53,831 bases of DNA from Bacteroidota bacterium (GTDB lineage Bacteria > Bacteroidota > Bacteroidia > Chitinophagales > Chitinophagaceae): NCBI GenBank assembly GCA_018267545.1, contig JAFDYG010000135.1, positions 1-53,831 on the forward strand, in the 5' to 3' direction. Each line of letters opens with the position of its first letter. Position 1 is the stretch's first letter. Under the pieces are notes generated by a model. That model made no database searches. It was not told the DNA's origin and saw only the letters and a program-made list of their open reading frames with translations. The translations under genes and the position numbers were made by a program. Below, one piece after another: positions 18,602-27,497 of the stretch.

Positions 18602-20188
18602 CTACAGCGCTTCGATGGATAGACGGGTTTGTTTTTGTTTTTTGTCGTATTCGGAGACCATCACGTGTCCTTCTTTGGCGGGGAGGAGGGTGATGTAGCT
18701 GTTGGCGTCTTCGTGGGGGATGGTGCGGGCCAGCTTGTGCTGTTCGATGTTATAGATTAGGATTTTGCGGGAGTTGTCGATGACCAGGTAGTTGCTTTTG
18801 GTTTCGGGGTTGGTGACGGTATAGGAGTCGAGGTCGTAGCCGCGTAGTGGGTATTTGGCGGTGGCTCCCATAATGTTGGAGAGCGGGATGGCGCTTTCCA
18901 AGGAGAGCTTTCCTGCGGGCGTTTGTTTGACGATCACCATGTTGCGGCTGGAGAAGGTATGGGTACCGGCTGCCATGACTACGGCGGGTATGACGACGCT
19001 GATGGCGAAGACGGTGGAGACGATGACGGAGCCTGTGCGGAAACGGCGGTGGATGCCGGGGCCGAAGAAATAGGTATTGCCTTGATAGTCTTTAAAAGAG
19101 CTTTCGAGGTTGGGATAGGCGCGGGCTTCTTTATAATAGCCGCGCTTGTTGACCAGCTCACCCTGGGAACCGTCGGACCAGTAGGTGAAGACGGGCTGGA
19201 TGTCGTTGCGGCGGTGGCCGTTGAGGGCGATGGAGAAGATGCCGCTATAGGTGCCGTGGACGAGGGCGCGGCCTGTGCCGTAGTTGTTGCCTTTGACGGA
19301 GTCGATGACCAGGCCGGATACGTAGGGTTTACCGGAGACGGGGTCGTTCTCGAAGGTGAGGACTTTTAGAGATCGTCCCTTCCGATCCTTTAGCAGGAAT
19401 TTGGGGTAGGTGGAAGTATCCTTTGTGTTGTAACCGATGATGGCGTAGCCGCCTTCCTCCATCTTCTCCTTTTTCTTCAGGAGGAGGTCGACGTCGTCGC
19501 CGGAGGTCAGCATGAGGAAGCCGGTGGCTTCTTCGCGGACGGTCTTTTGCCAGGTCAGCTTACCGGCGGTGTTGAAGATCAGGAGGCTGTTCCGGCTGTC
19601 GTCGCCATAGAAGCAGGCGAAGCCGCGGCCGCTGATGTTGCGGAGCTGGATCTGCTGTTTGAGCCGGGCGTCGCCGATGACCTTACGGTTATAGTTGTTC
19701 GATTGTGATTCTGGTTTGATGTCCATTTTAACCGTATAGCGGTTTAGGATCTTTCCATTTAGGTTGATAAACTGTGCGAGAAGCTCTGCGCGGGCGTTGT
19801 CTTTTTCACGGCGGAAGTCCCTGCCGTTTTTATACTCGATGCCTACGAAATTGCTTTTTACATAGGTCAGGCAAAGGACGTCCTGTTCGAAGGATACGCC
19901 TTTGAGGATGAGCTTTTCGTCACGGAATTTGACGGCGCCGATATCGTTGAGGTTCTCGTCCATGATGGAGAGGCGGTAATTAAAAGAGTCGGCGCTGGCT
20001 TTTTCCAGCTGGGTAAATAGGAGATAGCCAACGAGGTTGCCATCCTGGCGGATAATTTCGAGCTGGGAGGAAATCTCGTCGGAGACTTCTTTGAAGACTT
20101 TTGTTTGAGCTTGTGTAGAAGCTACGGCCAGCAGGAGCAGGGCGAGGAGAAGGTGTTGACAGTGCCGGGTAAGGGAGAGAAATTTCAT
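18602..20188 (-). CDS. Secreted protein of unknown function (DUF6770-like)
   Basis: The 528-aa product has a signal peptide (LLLALLLLAVASTQAQ). From memory the segments GYLLFTQLEKASADSF and LSIMDENLNDIGAVKF resemble the Bacteroidota family catalogued as DUF6770; I could not check this. A short hydrophobic stretch near 394-412 (SVIVSTVFAISVVIPAVVMA) could be a membrane segment. The rest looks like repeated beta strands with turn sequences, as in a propeller. The gene starts 5 bp after the M48-like gene stops, so the two are almost certainly one operon. Its role may be linked to that protease, but nothing in the sequence proves it. Confidence 0.75.
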   Translation of the reverse strand: MKFLSLTRHCQHLLLALLLLAVASTQAQTKVFKEVSDEISSQLEIIRQDGNLVGYLLFTQLEKASADSFNYRLSIMDENLNDIGAVKFRDEKLILKGVSFEQDVLCLTYVKSNFVGIEYKNGRDFRREKDNARAELLAQFINLNGKILNRYTVKMDIKPESQSNNYNRKVIGDARLKQQIQLRNISGRGFACFYGDDSRNSLLIFNTAGKLTWQKTVREEATGFLMLTSGDDVDLLLKKKEKMEEGGYAIIGYNTKDTSTYPKFLLKDRKGRSLKVLTFENDPVSGKPYVSGLVIDSVKGNNYGTGRALVHGTYSGIFSIALNGHRRNDIQPVFTYWSDGSQGELVNKRGYYKEARAYPNLESSFKDYQGNTYFFGPGIHRRFRTGSVIVSTVFAISVVIPAVVMAAGTHTFSSRNMVIVKQTPAGKLSLESAIPLSNIMGATAKYPLRGYDLDSYTVTNPETKSNYLVIDNSRKILIYNIEQHKLARTIPHEDANSYITLLPAKEGHVMVSEYDKKQKQTRLSIEAL

Positions 20189-20193
20189 AGTGG

Positions 20194-21645
20194 TTATTTG
20201 TCGAAGTTTTTAGCGAATTCGCAGTACATGCTGTTATTGTTGCCGCTGGCGAAGGCGTGTGCGGCGCGGGCCTTGTTCTTATCCGAGTTGTCTGGGTCGA
20301 GTGCCAGGGTTTGGAGCAGGGTCCGAAGGTCTTTCTCGGCGGGAGGAAGGGCTTGCCAGAATGGATTCTCCTGCATGGCCTGGCAGTATTGTTTGAGTGA
20401 ATCCCGTGGGATCTGTTCGAACAGGGTTTGGAGGGCGTAATAGTCTTTCGAGATGTACTCCTTCTGCAAGACACCGATGGCGTTGAACCGGGCGAGCTCG
20501 CGGTCGGCATAATAGAGGCCGGAGAATATATTGCTGACCATGAAGTCGTACCAGGGGTCGGTATTGCCCCGGTCCTTTATCAAAAGAATGCGATAGAGGC
20601 AGGAGGTAAGACTTTCACCGGACGTGTACATGTTCCAGATAAGCATTTTGTTCGCTTTCTCCATGACCGAAGCGGGGATAGGAGTCCAGCGTGCGTTTGG
20701 CGTAGACAGCGATTTTGTACGGGTATAACGGACTTCGCAGTCGGGGTGCGTTTTTAGGGAGTCTTCCAGCGATGTCGTATCGGTAAAAGAGTAAGCCCTT
20801 GAAGAGAGGCCTTTGGAACGTTTTTGCGTCCATGCTTCTTCGAAAGGAAGGTGGTATGCGGTGAAATATTCTTTCAGGGAACGTCTGAGGGGTTGTTTCA
20901 GCACTCTGTCGGAGCTGTCGAGGCGCAGGAAATAGCGTGCGTTAAAAGGGATATTGCATCTTTTCAGCAGCACGACGGCCATCGAATCGGCTTCGCTTTC
21001 TTTGAAACGTTGATGACGATTACGGCTGAAGGAATAACCTTCGTATACTTTTTCGAGGCGGGAATAGCGCCCGTATTTGGAGTCCAGTACGGAATTCAAC
21101 GACTTTTTGTATTCGTCGGAGCCGAGCACTTCGGCCTGTACGAGCATAAAGTTCTCGATATGACGGAGGATATTATGAGAGAGCTCGTGTGCGATGATCA
21201 GGGCCAGCTCTTCGCGGGAGGTGGCGTAGGTGATGAGGCCGAGGTTGACGGAAAGTACGTAGCCTCCCGAGGCGTAGGCGTTTACGGCGGGGCTGCGGTC
21301 TATGAACAGCAGGGGCCGGATGGGGATGAGCTGTTTGTTGCCGTCTACGAGCTGACGGAGGATACCATCGATATAGTCATATACTTCCTTGTCGTGGATA
21401 TAGTCATTATTGGCGATGGCGCCGGTGACTTCAGTGGTGCGTTGATCCCAGAGCTCTTTGTATTTTTTCTGCGCCGATTTTTCCTTGAAAGCGTCGGGGC
21501 AGATCCAGGCTTTTTTTAGGGAGTCTTTTTGCTTTTCGTAGTAGAAGCGGGAGAGGTCCTGATAGGCATACAGGTTTTTAATCTGTGCGTGCGCCGCAGA
21601 GGTGAAGACGACCAGCAGCAGGGGCATCAACTTTTTAAAGGACAT
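20194..21645 (-). CDS. M48-like metalloprotease, exported
   Basis: The 483-aa protein has a signal peptide (MSFKKLMPLLLVVFTSAAHA). Residues 147-162 read LALIIAHELSHNILRH, with the zinc motif HELSH at 153-157, and the third ligand is expected in KESEAD (215-220). This is the M48 layout, preceded by the conserved SVNLGLITYATSREEL. Unlike HtpX it has no obvious N-terminal membrane helices beyond the signal, so it probably acts in the periplasm, as BepA-type M48 proteases do. About 260 residues of helical sequence follow. It is the first gene of an operon with the DUF6770-like gene 5 bp downstream. Confidence 0.88.
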   Translation of the reverse strand: MSFKKLMPLLLVVFTSAAHAQIKNLYAYQDLSRFYYEKQKDSLKKAWICPDAFKEKSAQKKYKELWDQRTTEVTGAIANNDYIHDKEVYDYIDGILRQLVDGNKQLIPIRPLLFIDRSPAVNAYASGGYVLSVNLGLITYATSREELALIIAHELSHNILRHIENFMLVQAEVLGSDEYKKSLNSVLDSKYGRYSRLEKVYEGYSFSRNRHQRFKESEADSMAVVLLKRCNIPFNARYFLRLDSSDRVLKQPLRRSLKEYFTAYHLPFEEAWTQKRSKGLSSRAYSFTDTTSLEDSLKTHPDCEVRYTRTKSLSTPNARWTPIPASVMEKANKMLIWNMYTSGESLTSCLYRILLIKDRGNTDPWYDFMVSNIFSGLYYADRELARFNAIGVLQKEYISKDYYALQTLFEQIPRDSLKQYCQAMQENPFWQALPPAEKDLRTLLQTLALDPDNSDKNKARAAHAFASGNNNSMYCEFAKNFDK

Positions 21646-21793
21646 GGATGCGTGTTTACATTTAGGATAGATAGAATAACGGTAAAACGGCCAAAATATT
21701 GAGGATTTTATGGCAATTTTAACCGGTCCGCAGGGAGGGGTAAATACGCTCCTGAAGGGCGATTAATTAAATCTTATCACTAAATGTTTGCTT
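21646..21793. promoter_or_regulatory. Divergent promoter region, M48 operon / GH16
   Basis: This 148-bp gap separates diverging genes. AATGTTTG at 21783-21790 matches TAnnTTTG except for its first base and is 3 nt before the GH16 ATG at 21794. No clear box is seen for the leftward gene. Confidence 0.35.
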
Positions 21794-23017
21794 ATGAAAC
21801 GCAAAACGCTCGAGCGAGCGATCCTATGCCTATGCCTGATCGGATTTCTGACGATCGGTTTTTTCTCCTGTAAAAAAGATGTGAAACCTTCTGCGGCTGC
21901 TTCGGGCGGCACGGCGCCCCGTGCGGTGACGTACCAGCTGGTCTGGTCCGACGAGTTCGATGGGACTTCTGTCAACACGAACAACTGGACCATCGACAAT
22001 GGGAATCCCAATGTCAACCACGAGAAGGAATTTTATCAGGGTGCCAATGCCACGGTCGGAGGTGGCTTTCTGACCATTACCGCCCGTCAGCAGACGGTAG
22101 GCGGGCAGCCTTACACCTCTTCGAAGCTGACGACGGCGGGGCACTTTACGCCTACCTATGGACGTATCGAGGCCCGGATGAAGCTGCCGATGGTACAGGG
22201 TACCTGGCCTGCTTTCTGGATGTTGGGCAATAGCATCACTACGGGTACGCCCTGGGCGGCCTGTGGGGAAATCGACATCATGGAGCACGTCAACACCACC
22301 AACACCATTCTTGGCACTATGCACTGGGATCCGGGCAGCGGCCACGTCCAGTATGGCAGCAGCACTACTACCACTCCGGGCGACTTCCATATCTACGCGG
22401 TGGAATGGGATACGCAGGGCATCCGCTGGTATGTGGATAACACCTTGTACGTCACGGGGAATATCGCCAACAGCATCAATGGTACGGGGGCTTTTCATGC
22501 GCCCTTCTTTATCATCCTGAACCTGGCGATCGGGGGTGACCTGCCGGGGAATACCATTGACAATGCGTCGTTCCCGACCTCGATGGTGGTCGACTACGTG
22601 CGGGTGTACAACATGACCCAGACGACGGGTGGGGGTGCGCCGATCGGTCAGACCATTACGTTGAAGGGGAATAACGGTATGTATGTCAGCGGTGAAGACG
22701 GTCAGCAGGCGATGAACTGTAACCGTCCGACGGCGCAGGCCTGGGAGCAATTCCTGGTGGTGGACGCCGGCGGCGGAAAAGTCGAGCTACAGAGTATGGG
22801 GATGTTTGTCTCTTCGGAGAACGGAGCACAGGCCATTACCTGTAACCGACCGACGGCACAGGGGTGGGAGCAATTCACGTGGGTGAACAATGCCGATGGG
22901 ACCATCTCGCTGATCGGTAGTAATGGAAAATATGTCTCTTCGGAAAACGGGGCCCAGCCGATGTCCTGTAATCGGGCGACGGCGCAGGGTTGGGAATCTT
23001 TTAGAGTAAATCAATAA
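21794..23017 (+). CDS. GH16 endo-glucanase lipoprotein with fascin-like C-terminal domain
   Basis: I use ATG 21794 ([10 protein letters not shown]) because the in-frame TTG at 21788 adds only two residues. The signal peptide ends in a lipobox with Cys26 (GFFSC), so the protein should be lipid-anchored. The GH16 domain spans about 48-280 and holds the catalytic motif EIDIME at 159-164 (Glu159 nucleophile, Asp161, Glu164 acid/base). It resembles laminarinases cutting beta-1,3-glucans. A Gly-rich linker leads to three repeats of about 41 residues (286-407), each with the core YVS/FVS-ENGAQ and CNR-TAQGWE. This fits a fascin-like beta-trefoil that probably binds glycan. Codons favour C-ending forms, unlike most neighbours, suggesting high expression. 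Confidence 0.93.
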   Translation: MKRKTLERAILCLCLIGFLTIGFFSCKKDVKPSAAASGGTAPRAVTYQLVWSDEFDGTSVNTNNWTIDNGNPNVNHEKEFYQGANATVGGGFLTITARQQTVGGQPYTSSKLTTAGHFTPTYGRIEARMKLPMVQGTWPAFWMLGNSITTGTPWAACGEIDIMEHVNTTNTILGTMHWDPGSGHVQYGSSTTTTPGDFHIYAVEWDTQGIRWYVDNTLYVTGNIANSINGTGAFHAPFFIILNLAIGGDLPGNTIDNASFPTSMVVDYVRVYNMTQTTGGGAPIGQTITLKGNNGMYVSGEDGQQAMNCNRPTAQAWEQFLVVDAGGGKVELQSMGMFVSSENGAQAITCNRPTAQGWEQFTWVNNADGTISLIGSNGKYVSSENGAQPMSCNRATAQGWESFRVNQ

Positions 23018-23018
23018 T

Positions 23019-23891
23019 ATGGTGCTACGATATCATCCGGCGGGGAACCGCCGGATGTTTTTTTTACTGGGATTGCTGCTGACGGCAAGGGCTGTTTTAG
23101 GGCAGGTGGAGCTGCGTGTCTCGACGGGTTATCAGCAGGAGCGTTTTCGGTGGTCTATTGCCGGGAATAGCCTGGGACGGAATCCGAATGTGTATTCGGA
23201 ATTGAAGTGGAGTGGAGTAGGAGGACTGGCGAGCTCGGCGTGGTTGAGCTGGAGGGTTTATCGGCATTGGGTCTTGTATGCGGAGGGAGGAAGGCAATTC
23301 ACTTCGAGGGGGAGGGTATCGGATACGGACTATGCGGGAGATGACCGGACGGGGGCTGTATATCATGGAGACTTTTCGGCAGATAAAGGTTATGCCTATA
23401 CGCTCGGATTGGGAGGGGGATATCGTTTTGAGCTGGGGGAGCGCCGGGTCTTGAAGCCGGTGTTGGGATATGGATGGAGCGGACAGCGGTTTTCGATATT
23501 GGATAGCCGTTATCAGGCGAAGTGGGAGGGGGTGTTTTTACGCTGTCTCGGGGAGTGGACGATTGCGAAGCGGTGGGCGGTGGAGTTTCGTGCGGCTTAC
23601 AGGCAGCTGGATTATCATGCGGAGGCGGACTGGAATCTTATTCATACGTTCAGCCATCCGGTTAGCTTCCGGCATTGGGCGAATGGATATGGGGTAGAGG
23701 GGGGATTGGGTATGCGCTATGCGTTGAGCAAGCGAGTGGGAATCGAGCTTTTGGGGGATTATTTTTCTTCTCAGACGGGGAAGGGTGTGGATGAGCTGTA
23801 TCTGGCTTCGGGTTCGACCAGCCAGACACAGCTAAACGAGGTGGTACTGGTGGGGTTTGCAGTCAGCGCCGGGCTTAGGATTGCCTGGTGA
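23019..23891 (+). CDS. Outer-membrane beta-barrel protein (omptin-like pattern)
   Basis: The 290-aa product starts 1 bp after the GH16 stop and is surely co-transcribed. A signal peptide lies at the start (FFLLGLLLTARAVLG; an internal ATG at 23055 gives a neater signal). The body is alternating hydrophobic/aromatic strands ending in Trp, as in outer-membrane barrels. VYSELKW and SDTDYAGDDR resemble the SEL.W and Asp-rich loops of omptins, but I could not confirm the full Asp/His catalytic set. It could be a protease of the omptin fold or a non-enzymatic barrel helping the GH16 lipoprotein. The last 17 bp overlap the convergent LTXXQ gene. Confidence 0.7.
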   Translation: MVLRYHPAGNRRMFFLLGLLLTARAVLGQVELRVSTGYQQERFRWSIAGNSLGRNPNVYSELKWSGVGGLASSAWLSWRVYRHWVLYAEGGRQFTSRGRVSDTDYAGDDRTGAVYHGDFSADKGYAYTLGLGGGYRFELGERRVLKPVLGYGWSGQRFSILDSRYQAKWEGVFLRCLGEWTIAKRWAVEFRAAYRQLDYHAEADWNLIHTFSHPVSFRHWANGYGVEGGLGMRYALSKRVGIELLGDYFSSQTGKGVDELYLASGSTSQTQLNEVVLVGFAVSAGLRIAW

Positions 23892-24294
23892 AGCGGCCTC
23901 CGCGTCTTCTTTGCATCGTTTTCCTCTGTTCCTCTTTCCATTCCTGATATAGTTTTTTCTGGTCGTCCGTGAGGAGGGCTTCGATCTTGCTGTCGGTGTC
24001 CTGTAAGACTTCACGGCGGCCGGTCATGTCCGAGCGGCGGTTGCCGGAGGGATGTGTACGGAGGCTGTCCATGGTCATTGCCTGGTTCAATAAGATAGGA
24101 CGGAGCTGGGTGACCTGGTCGGGGGTGAGGTTCAGTTTTTTTGTGAGGGTATTTAGCTGGCGGTCGACCCGTTGGGTTGGGGTGCCCATGGTTTGGGGCT
24201 GATTTTGGTCTGTATTAGTGGAGTCGGTGGATTGTGCGAGGAGGGTGGTAGATAAGGCGGTACCCAGGATGAGAGAAAGTAGGAATCGTTTCAT
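23875..24294 (-). CDS. Spy/CpxP-like LTXXQ periplasmic protein
   Basis: The 139-aa protein has a signal peptide (MKRFLLSLILGTALSTTLLAQ), a Thr/Gln/Asn-rich stretch, and then mostly helical sequence with two LTxxQ signatures: LTPDQV and LTDDQKKLYQEW. It ends in a basic tail (QRRRGGRF). This is the layout of Spy/CpxP-type periplasmic chaperones or metal and envelope stress sensors. Its small size fits the family. It diverges from the DUF1800 gene and converges on the barrel gene with a 17-bp overlap. Confidence 0.85.
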   Translation of the reverse strand: MKRFLLSLILGTALSTTLLAQSTDSTNTDQNQPQTMGTPTQRVDRQLNTLTKKLNLTPDQVTQLRPILLNQAMTMDSLRTHPSGNRRSDMTGRREVLQDTDSKIEALLTDDQKKLYQEWKEEQRKTMQRRRGGRFTRQS

Positions 24295-24384
24295 TTTTTG
24301 TAGTTTATGGGTATGAGACGAATGGCGGGGGTGGAGGTTTAATTTTCGTTAAAGAGGGATTAAACTTTTTTAATGTGTGTTTGT

Positions 24385-24400
24385 CCAACCCTCGGGTTGG
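24385..24400 (+). promoter_or_regulatory. Small hairpin in the 5' leader of the DUF1800 gene
   Basis: CCAACC and GGTTGG form a perfect 6-bp stem around the tetraloop CTCG, 13 nt before the ATG at 24414. There is no U tract, so it is not a terminator. It might affect translation or mRNA stability. Confidence 0.3.
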
Positions 24401-24413
24401 GAGGCCCATTTGC

Positions 24414-26117
24414 ATGAAAATCATGATAGTAGTGCTGTCTCTCGCGTTTGTGGGGGGGAGTGTAGGGGTTCGGTTCCCTTATCGGCAGGCGGGGTTGACG
24501 GAGCGGCAGGCGGCGGCGCATTTGCTGAGCCGGTTTACGTATGGTGCGGGGCCGGGAGACGTGGATGCTGTGGTGAAGATGGGGTTGGAGAAGTGGTTTA
24601 TGCAGCAGCTGGATGGAAATTTGCCGGACGATTCGCTGAACCAGGTTTTGAGTCGTTATGACGCGTTGAAGCTGAGCAATGAGGAGGTGGTAAAAACCTT
24701 CCCTAAGGGAGGACAGCTGATCCGGATGGCGATCCGGGATGGGGTAGTCAGCAAGGACTCGGTGAAGGTGGACCGGAAGGAATATCGGGACGCGTTACAA
24801 ACTTATCGTCAGGAGAAGGGGTATAAGCCGGAGCAGGAATTGTTCCGGCAATTTATTTGTCAAAAGATTTTGAGGGCGGCTTATTCGCAGAATCAGCTGC
24901 GGGAGGTGCTGACTGATTTTTGGTTCAACCATTTCAACGTTTCCATTACCAAGAATGATTGTGCGCAATTTATTCCGGCTTATGAGCGGGATGTGATCCG
25001 GCCTTCGGCCCTGAGTAATTTTAGTGAGCTGTTGTTGAAGACGGCGAAGTCGCCGGCGATGTCGTTTTATCTGGATAATTTTTTGAGTGGGGGAAAGGGG
25101 CTGAACGAGAATTATGCACGGGAAGTGATGGAATTGCATACGATGGGAGTGGATGGTGGCTATACACAGCAGGATGTGACGCAAGCGGCGAAGGTTTTGA
25201 CGGGTTGGGGGGTATATCCGATGAGAGATCAGGGGCGTGGGATTGTCGAGAAATTTAGCGATGAGCAGCTTGCGCGGCGTGGTTTTGTGCATGAGGGGGA
25301 TTTCTTTTTTAACGCCAACCGGCATGACGGGGAAGAAAAGAAGGTGCTGGGGCATACGTTCGCAGCGGGTGGGGGATATACTGAAGGGGTGCAGCTGTTG
25401 GAGATGCTGGCGCATCATCCTTCGACGGCGGCATTTATTACGAAGAAACTTGCGGTACGGTTTGTTAGCGACAACCCTCCGCAGTCGCTGCTGGATAAGA
25501 TGGCCAAGACTTTCCGCGATAAAAATGGAGATATCAAGCAAGTGCTGATTACGATGGTGGAGTCGCCGGAGTTTTGGAGTGAGGGGGCGGTAAGGGAAAA
25601 GACGAAGTCTCCGTTCGAGCTGGCGATTGGCGCCGTTCGTAGCTTGCATGGGACTATTTATCAGCCGTATCAATTATACAGCTGGGTAACCAGGATGGGG
25701 GAGAAGAAATACTTCTACCAGGCGCCGACGGGTTTCCCGGATAAGGGGTCTTACTGGATCAATACGGGGTCTTTATTGAACAGAATGAATTTTGGATTGG
25801 CGTTGGCGTCGGGGCGTATTCCGGGGATTAGCATCGACCTGGCGGCTTTGAATAATGGGCATGAGCCGGAGAGCTCGGAGGCCGCGTTGACGACTTATGG
25901 GAAGATCATCTTGCCGGAGCGGAATCTGGATGCGACGATCAAGCGGCTGACGCCGATGTTGAATGATCCGACGCTGGCAAAAAAGGTGGACGAGGCCAGT
26001 TCAAAAACGGCAACAGAGAAAGGGGAAGCGGTGATGACGGCCGAGGCAACGGGAAATCCTATGCTTGCGCAGGTGGTGGGTATTATCATTGGTTCACCGG
26101 AGTATCAGCGGCGATAA
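24414..26117 (+). CDS. DUF1800 family protein
   Basis: I choose ATG 24414 (MKIMIVVLSLAFVGG) over the in-frame GTG at 24375 because it opens directly on a signal peptide. The 567-aa product contains typical DUF1800 segments: LLSRFTYGAGPGDVDAV near the N terminus, LTDFWFNHFNVS, NENYAREVMELHTMGVDGGY and AAKVLTGWG. The biochemical role of DUF1800 is unknown. It is almost always paired with DUF1501, and that partner starts 18 bp downstream. The pair is therefore probably an exported two-protein unit. Confidence 0.9.
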   Translation: MKIMIVVLSLAFVGGSVGVRFPYRQAGLTERQAAAHLLSRFTYGAGPGDVDAVVKMGLEKWFMQQLDGNLPDDSLNQVLSRYDALKLSNEEVVKTFPKGGQLIRMAIRDGVVSKDSVKVDRKEYRDALQTYRQEKGYKPEQELFRQFICQKILRAAYSQNQLREVLTDFWFNHFNVSITKNDCAQFIPAYERDVIRPSALSNFSELLLKTAKSPAMSFYLDNFLSGGKGLNENYAREVMELHTMGVDGGYTQQDVTQAAKVLTGWGVYPMRDQGRGIVEKFSDEQLARRGFVHEGDFFFNANRHDGEEKKVLGHTFAAGGGYTEGVQLLEMLAHHPSTAAFITKKLAVRFVSDNPPQSLLDKMAKTFRDKNGDIKQVLITMVESPEFWSEGAVREKTKSPFELAIGAVRSLHGTIYQPYQLYSWVTRMGEKKYFYQAPTGFPDKGSYWINTGSLLNRMNFGLALASGRIPGISIDLAALNNGHEPESSEAALTTYGKIILPERNLDATIKRLTPMLNDPTLAKKVDEASSKTATEKGEAVMTAEATGNPMLAQVVGIIIGSPEYQRR

Positions 26118-26135
26118 TCTTAAAACTATACGATT

Positions 26136-27380
26136 ATGGTATCGAGGAGAGGTTTTTTAAAAGGAGGCGGTCTGGCCTTGTTTGGTATCGGACTGATGGG
26201 AGGGATTCCGGCTTTTATGGCCGAGGCGGCTGCCAGCGATAAGATAGTGTCGCCGTATAAGCGGAAGAGGGTATTGGTTTGTATCTTCCAGCGCGGGGCG
26301 ATGGATGGTCTGATGGCGGTGACGCCGTTTACGGATAAATATTTGCAAGCAGCGAGGCCGAACCTGTTTATGCAGGGGATCGACCTGGATGGGAAGTGGA
26401 GCCTGCATCCCGGCATGAAGGCTTTTGAGCCGATGTTTCGTGAGGGAAGGCTGGGGATTGTGCATGGTATCGGTTCGCCGAATAATACGCGCTCGCACTT
26501 CGATGCGCAGGACTATATGGAGTCGGGGACTCCTTTCAACAAGGGGACGGCTAGTGGGTGGCTGAATCGTGCGGTGGGTTTGCTGGGGCATGATGCACAG
26601 ACGCCTTTCACCGCGGTGAGTCTTACTTCGGCGTTACCGCGGAGCTTTTATGGCGATCATCCTTCGGTGGCCATCAGCAATTTGCAGGACTTCGCTATTC
26701 AGCTGCGGGGTAATCCGGCGGCGGCCAATACGGCGGCGAAGAGTTTCGAGGACCTTTACGACGCAACCTCTACCGGGCTATTGCACGAAACGGGGAAGGA
26801 AAGCTTCGATGCGATGAAGATGCTGCAGAAGGCGGACTTGAAGAACTATCGTCCGGCGGCCGGGGCGGTATATCCTTTCTCGCCGCTGGGAAATTCGTTG
26901 CGGCAGGTAGCGCAGCTGATCAAGATGGATGTGGGACTTGAAGTGGCGTTTACCGAGTCGAATGGCTGGGACACGCATTTCAATCAGGGGACTGACAATG
27001 GGATCTTCGCGAGGAATGTGGCGGATCTTAGCAATAGCATCACGGCTTTCTGGAAGGACCTGGAGGGATACCAGGATGATGTGACGGTTATGACCATGAC
27101 GGAATTTGGTCGCACGGTTCACCAAAATGGAACCGGTGGGACGGACCATGGGCGGGCCTCCTGTAATTTTATCCTGGGGAATAATGTGGCTGGGGGCAAG
27201 GTGTATGGGAGTGTAGGAGAGTTGGCGGTGGAGAACCTGGAAGACAGGAGGGATCTGCCGGTGACGACGGATTTCAGGAGTGTGTTTAGCGCGGTGGCGG
27301 ATGCGCACCTTAAAATATCGGATGACAAGGCCCTGTTCCCGGAGTGGAGTGGGAACAAGGCGGAGGTTATGAAAGCTTAG
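26136..27380 (+). CDS. DUF1501 family protein, Tat-exported
   Basis: The 414-aa protein begins MVSRRGFLKGGGLALFGIG, a textbook twin-arginine signal. Family landmarks are FQRGAMDGL near 50, a GWDTHFNQG segment near 275, and TEFGRTVHQNGTGGTDHGR near 320-338. The fold belongs to the sulfatase/alkaline-phosphatase-like group, and the His/Asp residues could bind metal. Activity is unknown. It is co-transcribed with DUF1800, and the folded export by Tat suggests a cofactor or metal loaded in the cytoplasm. Confidence 0.9.
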   Translation: MVSRRGFLKGGGLALFGIGLMGGIPAFMAEAAASDKIVSPYKRKRVLVCIFQRGAMDGLMAVTPFTDKYLQAARPNLFMQGIDLDGKWSLHPGMKAFEPMFREGRLGIVHGIGSPNNTRSHFDAQDYMESGTPFNKGTASGWLNRAVGLLGHDAQTPFTAVSLTSALPRSFYGDHPSVAISNLQDFAIQLRGNPAAANTAAKSFEDLYDATSTGLLHETGKESFDAMKMLQKADLKNYRPAAGAVYPFSPLGNSLRQVAQLIKMDVGLEVAFTESNGWDTHFNQGTDNGIFARNVADLSNSITAFWKDLEGYQDDVTVMTMTEFGRTVHQNGTGGTDHGRASCNFILGNNVAGGKVYGSVGELAVENLEDRRDLPVTTDFRSVFSAVADAHLKISDDKALFPEWSGNKAEVMKA

Positions 27381-27497
27381 GCGTTTTTGGCGTAATTTTG
27401 TAGGAAACTAATCACCATCGGCGCGTTTTCGATTCTAACTGACAATTTCAAGATTCTTTCCAATCGGGATATTCGTGTCTATCTCTCGGGGAATGCG

